53,807 bases of DNA, taken from NCBI GenBank assembly GCA_947259405.1, contig CAMYLY010000014.1, positions 1-53,807 on the forward strand, read 5' to 3'. This DNA comes from an uncultured Gemmatimonadales bacterium. GTDB taxonomy: Bacteria; Gemmatimonadota; Gemmatimonadetes; Gemmatimonadales; GWC2-71-9. The first letter of the stretch is position 1. Each line of letters starts with the position of its first letter. Shown here in pieces: positions 26,816 to 34,172 of the stretch. Both the position numbers and the translations under genes were made by a program. Below the pieces are notes generated by a model, which made no database searches, was not told the origin of the DNA, and saw nothing but the letters and a program-made list of their open reading frames with translations.

Positions 26816-27597
26816 AGTTCTGTCACGGTCGTTGGAAATGCGGTCCGACGGCGGCGGCGCTTCCGAGCCAAGTGCTGCAGGTCGGCGAGTGTCGCCGCGC
26901 CTTGGTCGACCGCACGGTCGATGAGTTTTGCCAGCAAATACGCGGTCGCTGTTGCGTCCCCCGTCGCGCGATGTCGTCCATGAATGGCGATTCCGAAGTA
27001 GTCCGTGAGCGTGTCCAGGCCGCGCGATCGAAGTTCGGGGATCACTTTTCGCGCCAGGCGAAGGGTGCAGATACGCGGTCCGTCGAGTTCGATGCCCCGC
27101 GCGCGCCGCATCTCGGCTTGGATGAACCGCCAGTCGAACTGCGCGTTATGCGCAGCGAAGACGTGTCCAGCTAGGGCACCACCGAGCGCGTCGGCGACGT
27201 CGTCGAACGAGGGTTGGTCGCGAAGCATCGCGTTGGTGATGTTCGTCAACCTGCTCACAAACTTCGGGACCGGGCGTCCGGGGTTCACCAGCGCTTCGAA
27301 GGCAAGTTCGACTGTGCCGCGACGTAGCGTGACGACCGACACTTCGATGATGCGATCGCCTTTGGTGGCTCGTGAGCCGGTGGCTTCAATGTCGACCACG
27401 GCAAATGTGCAGTCGTCGATCGCTTTCTCCGCTTCACGCGGGTCAGCCAGCGTCCATCGGGCATCGGCCAGCTGGCGGACACGTGGGTCGGCACCGACCA
27501 GCGCGACCATCACGCGATCCGCAATGGGCCTGGTGGCGCGGGCAATTCCCAGCACGTCACGGGCGAGCGTGAGTGAATCGGCCGGGCCGCCTCCCAA
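26812..27597 (-). CDS. DnaQ-type 3'-5' exonuclease with N-terminal extension
   Basis: The C-terminal 180 residues form a DEDDh exonuclease: FAVVDIEATGSRATKGDRIIEVSVV (Exo I, Asp and Glu), HNAQFDWRFIQAE (Exo II) and HRATGDATATAYLL (Exo III, His and Asp). About 85 residues precede it and look like a small helical domain (GPADSLTLARDVLGIARAT, VMVALVGADPRVRQLADARWTL), the kind seen before exonuclease domains in Gemmatimonadota. The first ordinary start is TTG 27597, but the open frame upstream (GTLVDRTLAYL) also looks like protein. CTG 27660, overlapping the arcA stop as CTGA, could be the real start. The protein could proofread or trim DNA or RNA; it is not the replicative epsilon subunit by context. 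Confidence 0.8.
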   Translation of the reverse strand: MGGGPADSLTLARDVLGIARATRPIADRVMVALVGADPRVRQLADARWTLADPREAEKAIDDCTFAVVDIEATGSRATKGDRIIEVSVVTLRRGTVELAFEALVNPGRPVPKFVSRLTNITNAMLRDQPSFDDVADALGGALAGHVFAAHNAQFDWRFIQAEMRRARGIELDGPRICTLRLARKVIPELRSRGLDTLTDYFGIAIHGRHRATGDATATAYLLAKLIDRAVDQGAATLADLQHLARKRRRRRTAFPTTVTEL

Positions 27598-27656
27598 ATA
27601 CGCCAGCGTGCGGTCGACGAGCGTCCCGCTTTGCGTTGCCTGGATGCCCGAGAAAC

Positions 27657-28889
27657 TCAGAGTTCTGCTCTGCGTAATGGCATGGTCATACAGCGTGGGC
27701 CGCCCCCGCCGCGGACAAGCTCACTCCCCTCAATGGTGATGATCGCCCTTTCGTTGTCATCGACCGCCGCGTCGGCAGTGAGAAACTCCACCCCATCGAC
27801 GATCGTGAACCCGGCTTGCTCCAACTCCGCCAGCGTGGCGTCATTGCGCTTGTAGCTCAGCGCCAACCCAGGGCGCACCGCGAACAAATTGCAGCCGGAA
27901 CTCCACTGCTCGCGTTCCTGCGAGGCGCGATTCACGCCGCCACACAACACCGGCTCGAGCGGGAAGTCGACAGCCTTGAGTGCATCGAAGAAGCTCGGCA
28001 TCTCCCTCGCGCAATCCTTGCCCTTGCTGCGGTGCAGCACCGCCAACCGTTCTGGCCCAATGAAGTAAGGGGGAAACACGACGCCCAACCCTCGATCGAT
28101 CATCGTGAAGATCATGTCGAGATGGATGGCAGTGTGTTCTCCAGGCATCACGACGACCAGGACGTCACGGACATTCGTACGCTCGAACAGGCGATCACAC
28201 AGGTAGTCGAGGCCCGCGGGACTCGATCGTGAGCTGAACCCCAGTGCCACGAGGTCGTGCCGCAGTGGGTGTACGTCACCACCCTCAACCGAAAACGACA
28301 ACCGACGCTCTTCCGAACCATCGTAAATGACGCCGGCATTCTCGAGCTCGGGGTGATAGCGGAACAGCGCACCAATCAGCAGCTCCTCGCTCCATCGCGC
28401 TTCGTGGCGCATGGAACCAATGACCGCGTGCTCGCCGATCACGATCCCAATATCGCGGGTGAAGAACAGGTTGGGTGCGGGAGGCAAACGGAATCCGATC
28501 TCGTTGAGCGCCCGGCCGATGGGTCCCGCCTTGGCCTCAGCCCCCTCGATCAGCAGCGTTCGGAGTTCATTGGGGGGCAGATCCGAGAGCGGCCCCGCTA
28601 ACTCATCAGAGCGAATGATGTCGCCCGTGCGACCAATCAGGAACTCGCGCGCCGCACGCTCAGCGAGCACGTCGAGCAGGAGGTCGCTGACTTCGTGGAC
28701 GGTAGTGAATCGCTCGAGCACACCCACCATCCGGCGGTGCTCGCGGAGGGCAAACTCGAGGTCGATAATGTCGTCGTACAGGTAGTCTTCGCGGGTCCCC
28801 GGCGTGACCGCCGCCAACTCCTTACCGGGCGTATGCACGAGAACGCCTTCGAGGGCCCCGATCTCACTGTTGACGTGCACGCGCGGCAT
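27657..28889 (-). CDS. arcA: Arginine deiminase
   Basis: This 410-residue enzyme converts arginine to citrulline and ammonia. Guanidino-hydrolase signatures are complete: NLFFTRDIGIVIG, RHEARWSEELL, SFSVEGGDVHPL, HTAIHLDMIFTMID, SSGCNLFAVRPGLALSYKRN and the C-terminal RGGGGPRCMTMPLRR with the catalytic Cys near residue 400. A TTG at 28898 is in frame, but ATG 28889 gives the usual MPRVHVNSEIGALEGVLVH start. It begins 10 bases after rex and should be under Rex control. No ornithine carbamoyltransferase or carbamate kinase is nearby, so ATP formation by the full ADI pathway cannot be shown here. Confidence 0.95.
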   Translation of the reverse strand: MPRVHVNSEIGALEGVLVHTPGKELAAVTPGTREDYLYDDIIDLEFALREHRRMVGVLERFTTVHEVSDLLLDVLAERAAREFLIGRTGDIIRSDELAGPLSDLPPNELRTLLIEGAEAKAGPIGRALNEIGFRLPPAPNLFFTRDIGIVIGEHAVIGSMRHEARWSEELLIGALFRYHPELENAGVIYDGSEERRLSFSVEGGDVHPLRHDLVALGFSSRSSPAGLDYLCDRLFERTNVRDVLVVVMPGEHTAIHLDMIFTMIDRGLGVVFPPYFIGPERLAVLHRSKGKDCAREMPSFFDALKAVDFPLEPVLCGGVNRASQEREQWSSGCNLFAVRPGLALSYKRNDATLAELEQAGFTIVDGVEFLTADAAVDDNERAIITIEGSELVRGGGGPRCMTMPLRRAEL

Positions 28890-28899
28890 GGCGCGCAAT

Positions 28900-29520
28900 C
28901 TACCGGTTTCGGATGCCGTAACTCAACGCTTCAAGCTCGAGGGAAAGATTGACGTCCTTCACGAGGACGCCCTCGGGAACGGCGAGGCGCACTGGCGCGA
29001 AGTTAAGAATGGCCTTGATCCCACCCTGCACGAGCTGCTCCGCAATGCGCTGGGCGGCCTCGGGAGGAGTCGCAATCACCCCGATATCGATCGACTCGCG
29101 TTCCAGGTCCCGCTCGAGCTGGTCGGCGTGCCGCACCTCGACGCCATTGAGCTGACGGCCTACCGCGTGCTCGTCGACATCGTAGGCCGCCTTCACGAAG
29201 AACCCACGTCGCGCGAACCCGCCGTGGAGGACCATCGCGCTCCCCATTTTCCCAGCGCCCACCACGACAACGCCGTAACTGCGCTGCAACCCCAAGATAT
29301 CTCGAAGGCGCTCGGCAAGCTCCGACACCGAGTACCCGAGTCCACGCTTGCCAAACGAACCGAAGAACGAGAGGTCCTTACGGACCTGCGCCGAGGTCGT
29401 TCCACCGAGGCGAGCGAGCGTTTCTGAGCTGACAGTCTGCGTACCGTGGGCTTCGAACTCCTCCAGAAACCGCAAGTAGAGGGAAAGGCGCCGGACCGTT
29501 GACTCAGAAACTTTGGACAT
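28900..29520 (-). CDS. rex: Redox-sensing transcriptional repressor Rex
   Basis: Rex binds DNA when NADH is low and is released when NADH is high. The 206-residue product has an N-terminal winged helix (SESTVRRLSLYLRFLEEFE, SSETLARLGGTTSAQVRKDLSFFGSFGKRGLGY) and a Rossmann domain (YGVVVVGAGKMGSAMV, YDVDEHAVG, IDIGVIATPPEAAQ, ILNFAPVRLAVP). A frame-open ATG at 29562 overlaps the rsmA stop as ATGA, but ATG 29520 gives the canonical start (MSKVSESTVRRLS). A Rex operator sits immediately upstream, so the gene is probably autoregulated with a very short mRNA leader. Confidence 0.95.
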   Translation of the reverse strand: MSKVSESTVRRLSLYLRFLEEFEAHGTQTVSSETLARLGGTTSAQVRKDLSFFGSFGKRGLGYSVSELAERLRDILGLQRSYGVVVVGAGKMGSAMVLHGGFARRGFFVKAAYDVDEHAVGRQLNGVEVRHADQLERDLERESIDIGVIATPPEAAQRIAEQLVQGGIKAILNFAPVRLAVPEGVLVKDVNLSLELEALSYGIRNR

Positions 29521-29523
29521 GGT

Positions 29524-29543
29524 ATTGTGAAATGTTTCACAAT
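29524..29543. promoter_or_regulatory. Rex operator (ROP site)
   Basis: ATTGTGAAATGTTTCACAAT is a perfect 8+8 inverted repeat around a 4-base centre and equals the established Rex consensus TTGTGAA-N4-TTCACAA without mismatch. It lies 3 bases upstream of the rex ATG and overlaps the downstream edge of a -10 box, the right place for repression by steric block. Confidence 0.9.
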
Positions 29544-29570
29544 CTAATCGCGCCAGTCTCATCCCGTCAA
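29541..29570 (-). promoter_or_regulatory. Sigma-70-like promoter of rex-arcA unit
   Basis: On the - strand TTGACG (29565-29570) is followed after 18 bases by TAGATT (29541-29546). The -35 box matches 5 of 6 consensus bases and the -10 box 4 of 6. The boxes flank the last codons of rsmA, and the Rex operator starts within the -10 box. A start site about 7 bases downstream would leave a leader of roughly 15 bases before the rex ATG. Confidence 0.6.
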
Positions 29571-30380
29571 CGACAGGATGCGGCTGTGAAGAGCCACAAG
29601 TGTCTGTGGAGTCAACACTTCCACCCTATCTGTGGGCTCGACACCCACCTGGGCCAGGACAGAGTGGACGGCACCCTTCTCGAGTCCGGTCGCAGTGCGG
29701 AGGGATCGTGCGATTTGTTTTCGCCGCTGGCCAAACAACGCGGTAACGAAACTCCGGAAATCGGCGGCCTGGACTCGGGTCACCGCGGGCTCGGCGTGCG
29801 GCGTCAAGCGCACGACGGCCGAGTCGACCTCCGGAGATGGACGGAACGCCCCGGCACGCACTACAAACAGGCGTTCTACACGGGCCGCCGTCTGGACCCC
29901 TACCGTCAGCGCACCATAGGCGCGAGTGCCCGCCGACGCCGAGAGTCGATCCGCAACTTCCTTCTGCACGAGAAACACGATTCTCTCTGGCATTGGCGGC
30001 GTCAGGGCCTTGTCGATGAGCGGCGACGTGATGGCGTACGGAATGTTGCCGACGACTTTGAAGGTCGGAGGACGCAGGGCGGAGGGCGCGGGTTCCGTGC
30101 TGACGAGCTCGTGCCAGTCGATGTCGAGTGCGTCACCGGCGATGATTCGGACATCGCTTCCCTGCCCTTCGCCCTGCGTCCTCCGCACTGATTGCGCCAG
30201 GCCCCGGTCTTTCTCAATCGCCACCACCCTGCCCACGCGCGGCGCCAGCCGGGCAGTCAGCGTTCCCTTCCCCGGACCGACCTCGAGCACGGTGTCTGCG
30301 GGGGTGGGATCCAGCGCGTCGACAATCCGGTCGAGGATAGTCGGGTCGAACAGGAAGTGCTGGCCGAGTCGGCGGCCCAC
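29559..30380 (-). CDS. rsmA: 16S rRNA dimethyladenosine transferase RsmA
   Basis: RsmA (KsgA) dimethylates the two adjacent adenosines of the 3'-terminal 16S hairpin. The product has 273 residues: LGQHFLFDPTILDRIV, VLEVGPGKGTLT (AdoMet site), VVAIEKDRGLA, GDALDID, VVGNIPYAITSPLI (NxPY catalytic motif) and GAFRPSPEVDSAVVRL. GTG 30380 overlaps the stop of the upstream phosphatase gene by one base (TAGTG). Two loops (TQGEGQGSD and TEPAPSALRPPT) are encoded by the arms of a 16-base inverted repeat, and the second makes the protein slightly longer than E. coli RsmA there. The end carries the rex promoter. Confidence 0.95.
   Translation of the reverse strand: MGRRLGQHFLFDPTILDRIVDALDPTPADTVLEVGPGKGTLTARLAPRVGRVVAIEKDRGLAQSVRRTQGEGQGSDVRIIAGDALDIDWHELVSTEPAPSALRPPTFKVVGNIPYAITSPLIDKALTPPMPERIVFLVQKEVADRLSASAGTRAYGALTVGVQTAARVERLFVVRAGAFRPSPEVDSAVVRLTPHAEPAVTRVQAADFRSFVTALFGQRRKQIARSLRTATGLEKGAVHSVLAQVGVEPTDRVEVLTPQTLVALHSRILSLTG
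30066..30185. repeat. 16-base inverted repeat inside rsmA
   Basis: CGGAGGACGCAGGGCG (30066-30081) recurs as its exact reverse complement at 30170-30185, with partial matching for seven more bases on the inner side. Both arms encode variable loops of RsmA. Related GGACGCAG/GGGCGGAG text occurs in the obg leader at 47383-47442. Confidence 0.65.
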
Positions 30381-31918
30381 TAGGTGCGAAGCAGGAGGAT
30401 CGAGCGGTCGTCGTGCGGAGCGGCACCGAACGCCTGAAACTCCTCGAGCACGGCCTCGAGCACGTCGTGACTCGGCGCGTCGGGATAGCGAGCCACGACG
30501 TCGAGGACACGCGACTCCCCAAACCGTTCACCCTCCGCGTTGCGTCCGTCGCTAATGCCGTCGGAAAAGAGCACTAGGCGGTCGCAGCAACTCTGCCACG
30601 CCGTCTGCGCATCGTGGACCGCGAATTCCTCGGTTAGGCCGAGCGGTGGAGACGTGGCACCAAGGCGTTCCCATTCACCATTCGGGTCGACGCGAAACGC
30701 ATGGGGGTGCCCGGCGTTCGCGTACTCCATGGTGTCTTCTTCGAGATCAATGACCGCGTAGAAGAGCGACAGGTGCATCTCCGTCTCTTCGAGCTCGGAC
30801 TTCACCGAGTCCAGGATGCGCTTGAGCGTTTCCTTGGCGGAATCGGATTCCGCCGCATGGATACCCGCCGCCGATAGGACCAACGCCATGATCAGCGCAG
30901 CGGCAAACCCGTGGGACGATACGTCGCCCAACATCACCCCGAAGCGGCGGCCGGGCAGTTTGACGAAATGATAGAAGTCGCCCCCGACGTTGTCGGCAGG
31001 AAGACAACGAGCCGCGGCGTCGATGTCGTCTCCTAACACCGAGGGTGCCGGCAGCAACTTGAGTTGGAGATCGTGGGCCAGCTCCAGCTCGTGGGCCACC
31101 CGGTCCCGCGCAAGATCCCGCTGCACCAGCCGGGCGTTCTCGATGGCCGACGCAATCTGACCGGCGACGGCCGTGACGAGTTTCTGCTCGCCATCCGAAA
31201 AGAGGTCGGACCCCAATCGGTTGGTGAGGTTGATGACGCCGACCGGCCGCACGCCGCCGCTCGAGCCTGGATACATGATCGGCACACAGAGATACGCCGC
31301 ACCGAGGTAGTGTTGCCCACTGTCAGTCGACAACAGATGACTCTGCGACAAGCGCGGGTCGTACACTCTGGTTTCACCCGAGCGGAACACGTGTGCCGCA
31401 ACGGACGTGGGATGGTCGACGGGAATCGCGTTCAGCTGCGTTGCGTCCTTCCCCACCCCGGCCACCGGACGAAGGAACTCCCCCACGTCATCCACCACGA
31501 AGATTGACGCCCGACGCGCGCCGACGACCCCGCTGACCTCCCGGACGATGATGTCGGCCGCAGTTTCGAGTCGGATCGTTTGACCCAACACATGGCTGAT
31601 CGTGTACAGGAGCTCGATCTCTTCGAGGCGGGCGGCCAGCTCTTTCGCAAGGTCCAGCGTCTCACGTTCCGCCGTGAGGAGCTGCGTGAGGAGCGGCGCC
31701 AAGATCCGGGCAGCATGCTCAACGTCCGTGGCTTGAACGAGTTCGTACCAGAAGTCCTCGACCTCGGGCACCGGTTCCACCCAACGGCCATCGTCAGCCG
31801 GTCGGACATTGCCATCCAGATCGACGTGAATCGCGGGTGCCGGCGCAGTCCCACACCCGATGACTGGCCGGAGGCGCCCTCGCCCTAATCGCCACACACG
31901 AACATCGCATCCCGCCAT
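30380..31918 (-). CDS. GAF-SpoIIE (RsbU-like) protein phosphatase
   Basis: The product has 512 residues. An N-terminal part (1-100) has a sensor-like strand segment (VRVWRLGRGRLRPVIGCG); a helix and a GAF domain follow (about 110-270, LETAADIIVREVSGVVGARRASIFVVDD, YLCVPIMY, GVINLTNRL); then a SpoIIE/PP2C-like serine phosphatase domain (about 290-512). Metal-binding Asp are all present: NVGGDFYHF, MLGDVSSHGFAAALIM, LFSDGISDGRN and the terminal DDRSILLL. It should dephosphorylate the STAS protein encoded two genes upstream. The frame is open upstream: CTG 31978, behind GAGG, would add MHDYAPSLERLGSIIASLGS and may be the real start. ATG 31918 has no Shine-Dalgarno. Confidence 0.88.
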   Translation of the reverse strand: MAGCDVRVWRLGRGRLRPVIGCGTAPAPAIHVDLDGNVRPADDGRWVEPVPEVEDFWYELVQATDVEHAARILAPLLTQLLTAERETLDLAKELAARLEEIELLYTISHVLGQTIRLETAADIIVREVSGVVGARRASIFVVDDVGEFLRPVAGVGKDATQLNAIPVDHPTSVAAHVFRSGETRVYDPRLSQSHLLSTDSGQHYLGAAYLCVPIMYPGSSGGVRPVGVINLTNRLGSDLFSDGEQKLVTAVAGQIASAIENARLVQRDLARDRVAHELELAHDLQLKLLPAPSVLGDDIDAAARCLPADNVGGDFYHFVKLPGRRFGVMLGDVSSHGFAAALIMALVLSAAGIHAAESDSAKETLKRILDSVKSELEETEMHLSLFYAVIDLEEDTMEYANAGHPHAFRVDPNGEWERLGATSPPLGLTEEFAVHDAQTAWQSCCDRLVLFSDGISDGRNAEGERFGESRVLDVVARYPDAPSHDVLEAVLEEFQAFGAAPHDDRSILLLRT

Positions 31919-31953
31919 CGAACCCAGCGAGGCGATGATGCTGCCCAGGCGTT

Positions 31954-32385
31954 CTAGGCTCGGCGCATAATCATGCAGATGGCATTGCCTCGGTCGTTGT
32001 GGTACACCTCATCGGCGAGTTGCCGGATCAAGAACAACCCTCGCCCGTCGGTGGCCTCGATGCGGCCCGGACTTGTGGGATCGGGGACCATCATCGGATC
32101 GAATCCGTCGCCCTGATCTTCGACCTCGACGAGCACGCGGGAATCATCAACGTGTACCGATACATCCACGCGTTTGTTCGGATCGAGCTTGTTGCCGTAG
32201 ATAATGGCATTGGCGAGCGCTTCACAGAGGGCGACGCGTACCTGGAACCGTGCCGCACGGGGCGTCACTCCGCAGGCGACGCAGTGGCGGGCGACGAGAT
32301 CGACCGCTTCCTCCACGACATCGAGGGTCGTGGGCACACGGAGTCCGATTTCGACTCGACGGCGCGTCGGCTCCGATACCCACAC
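31954..32385 (-). CDS. RsbW/SpoIIAB-like anti-sigma serine kinase
   Basis: This 143-residue GHKL ATPase of the HATPase_c_2 type has an N-box CEALANAIIYGN, a G1 box DQGDGFD, a G2 region GRGLFLIRQLADEV and a strand-rich N-terminus (VEIGLRVPTTLDVVEEAVDLVARHC). Such proteins hold a sigma factor and phosphorylate a STAS antagonist. The start is taken as GTG 32385; the frame is open further up (IATAPLRLFVRRREVW), so the N-terminus is uncertain. It lies 43 bases after the STAS gene and before the SpoIIE phosphatase, giving a complete partner-switch trio, but no sigma gene is adjacent. Confidence 0.88.
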   Translation of the reverse strand: MWVSEPTRRRVEIGLRVPTTLDVVEEAVDLVARHCVACGVTPRAARFQVRVALCEALANAIIYGNKLDPNKRVDVSVHVDDSRVLVEVEDQGDGFDPMMVPDPTSPGRIEATDGRGLFLIRQLADEVYHNDRGNAICMIMRRA

Positions 32386-32428
32386 CTCTCGGCGCCGGAC
32401 GAACAGCCGAAGCGGAGCCGTCGCGATC

Positions 32429-32767
32429 TCAGAATCCAGAGATCGCTTCCTCCGCTGAGGCTTTGATGTCGAACAACGTGTCGAGCTTGGTCAGCTCGAA
32501 CAGCGTCCGGAGATCTTCGTTCAATCCAGCGAGCACGAGATCACCGCCCACCTCCCGGATCTTCTTCGCCAACGACACGAGCACACCAAGCCCGGATGAA
32601 TCGATGTACCCAGTATTCGTGAAGTCGACGACGAACTTCGTCTCACCGTCGTCCATGGCTTCCATCACCTTGGCCTTCAGGTCATGACGATTCCCGACGA
32701 TGAGTTGTCCGTCGACGCCCAACACCACAACGCCTTTGGCCTCATCCTTCCGCACCGTAAAGCTCAT
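32429..32767 (-). CDS. STAS-domain anti-anti-sigma factor (RsbV-like)
   Basis: This 112-residue single STAS domain (VVVLGVDGQLIVGNRHDLKAKV, FVVDFTNTGYIDSSGLGVLVSLAKKI) has the phosphorylatable Ser in DSSGLG (near residue 58). In its unphosphorylated form the family binds the RsbW-like kinase and frees the sigma factor. ATG 32767 overlaps the pta stop (ATGA), and a GGAGGAGGG tract inside the last pta codons is its ribosome-binding site. The link with pta suggests that the switch is made along with acetyl-phosphate/CoA metabolism genes. Confidence 0.93.
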   Translation of the reverse strand: MSFTVRKDEAKGVVVLGVDGQLIVGNRHDLKAKVMEAMDDGETKFVVDFTNTGYIDSSGLGVLVSLAKKIREVGGDLVLAGLNEDLRTLFELTKLDTLFDIKASAEEAISGF

Positions 32768-33693
32768 GCACCCTCCTCCAAGGGATAGCCAGCCTGTAGT
32801 ATCGCCACCGCCGCGACGTCGACCACATCCTGCACATCCGCGCCGCGGGAGAGATCAACCACCGGACGCGCCAAGCCCTGCAAAATTGGGCCCGTCGCCG
32901 TGGCCCGCGCCAGTCGCTGCACCAGTTTGTACGCGATATTCCCGCTGTCAAGGTCGGGAAACACCAACACGTTCGCATCACCCGCCACCGGGCTGCCCGG
33001 TGCCTTCACGCCCGCCACTTCCGGCGCAAGCGCCGCATCACCCTGGAGTTCACCGTCGACCACAATCTGCGGCGCCTCGTGCTTGAACCGACGGAGTGCA
33101 GCCGTGACCCGTTCCACGCGTGGACCAGCGGCGCTGCCCTTGGTAGAGTACGACAGGAACGCGACTCGCGGCTCGTCGCCGACGATGCGCGGCCGGTCGC
33201 GGGCGGCTGTCATGGCGATCTCCGCCAGCTGCGGCGGGCTTGGATCGGGCACAACCCCCGCATCCGTAAAGGTGAGCACGCGTTCACCGCGATCGAGCGC
33301 CATGTAGAAGGAACTGCTCACAATCGTGACCCCGGGCGCCGGCCCGACCGCTAGCAGAGCGGCCCGAATGACCTCGGGCGTGGGGTACACGGCGCCGCCC
33401 ACCGCCGCATCCGCTTCCCCAAGTGCCACAAGCCCCGCGGCAAAATACATGGGCTGCCGCGCCAGCCGCGAAGCCTCGGCCACACCGAGATCGGGCTTTC
33501 GCGATTGAAACAACTCGGCCACCATGTCGGCTCGCTCATCTTGAATTGATTCCTCGACCAAAATGACGTTCGCCACGCCCGACGACTCGAGGAGCTTCGC
33601 CGCCTGCCGCACGCGCGAGTCCCAGCCCTCCGCCAGAACCACCGTACGCGCGAGCGCCGCTGCCCTGTCGCGAATCCGCTGGCGAAAGCTCAC
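32764..33693 (-). CDS. pta: Phosphate acetyltransferase
   Basis: The 309-residue protein is the short form of Pta, exchanging acetyl-CoA and acetyl phosphate. Family segments: RTVVLAEGWDSRVRQAAKLL, PMYFAAGLVALGEADAAVGGAVYPTPEVIRAAL, FLSYSTKGSAAGPRVERVTAA, DGELQGDAALAPEVA, ANVLVFPDLDSGNIAYKLVQRL and TGPILQGLARPVVDLSRGA. Phosphate butyryltransferase is a close relative but the GELQGDAAL and GPILQGLxxPVxDLSRG motifs favour Pta. The start GTG 33693 overlaps the coaD stop as GTGA. No acetate kinase gene lies next to it. Confidence 0.93.
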   Translation of the reverse strand: MSFRQRIRDRAAALARTVVLAEGWDSRVRQAAKLLESSGVANVILVEESIQDERADMVAELFQSRKPDLGVAEASRLARQPMYFAAGLVALGEADAAVGGAVYPTPEVIRAALLAVGPAPGVTIVSSSFYMALDRGERVLTFTDAGVVPDPSPPQLAEIAMTAARDRPRIVGDEPRVAFLSYSTKGSAAGPRVERVTAALRRFKHEAPQIVVDGELQGDAALAPEVAGVKAPGSPVAGDANVLVFPDLDSGNIAYKLVQRLARATATGPILQGLARPVVDLSRGADVQDVVDVAAVAILQAGYPLEEGA

Positions 33694-34172
33694 CGCCCGA
33701 GCTTGGTTGCCAGCGCCTTCTCGATGCTGGGGTGCACAAGGTCGCTTACGTCTCCCCCCAACCCCGCGACCTCGCGAACCAAGCTCGAGCTCAGATAGGT
33801 GAGGTGAACGGCCGGAACCAGAAATACGGTCTCGAGCTCGGGAAACAACTGGCGGTTCATCAACGCCATCTGCGACTCGTAGTCGAAATCGCTGACCGCC
33901 CGGAGCCCCCGGATGATGATCGTCGCGCCGTTGTCTCGAGCAAAGTCGGCCAGCAGTCCGTCGAACGTCCGCACCTCGACGTATTCCTGCTCCTCGAGCA
34001 ACTCCATGAGGAGCTTGACTCGCTCTTCGACCGAGAAGAGGGGTGCCTTGGACGAGTTGACGGCGACAGCCACGATGAGTTTGTCCGCGAACGACAAGCT
34101 GCGTCGAATGAGATCCTCATGCCCGCGAGTGACGGGGTCGAAGGAGCCGGGATACACAGCGATTCGGGTCAT
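33690..34172 (-). CDS. coaD: Phosphopantetheine adenylyltransferase
   Basis: CoaD adenylates 4'-phosphopantetheine in the fourth step of CoA synthesis. The product has 160 residues, the usual size, and all key motifs: AVYPGSFDPVTRGHEDLI (the T/HxGH site), NSSKAPLFSVEERVKLL, RGLRAVSDFDYESQMALMNR and YLSSSLVREVAGLGGDVSDLV. ATG 34172 overlaps the rsmD stop (ATGA), the common rsmD-coaD pair of bacteria, and the 3' end overlaps pta. Confidence 0.97.
   Translation of the reverse strand: MTRIAVYPGSFDPVTRGHEDLIRRSLSFADKLIVAVAVNSSKAPLFSVEERVKLLMELLEEQEYVEVRTFDGLLADFARDNGATIIIRGLRAVSDFDYESQMALMNRQLFPELETVFLVPAVHLTYLSSSLVREVAGLGGDVSDLVHPSIEKALATKLGR

Noticed and set aside
29520..29562. Rex start at ATG 29562 coupled to the rsmA stop
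   Set aside because: The overlap is attractive, but it would place the operator inside the coding region and add 14 residues before the canonical Rex N-terminus; kept only as an alternative.
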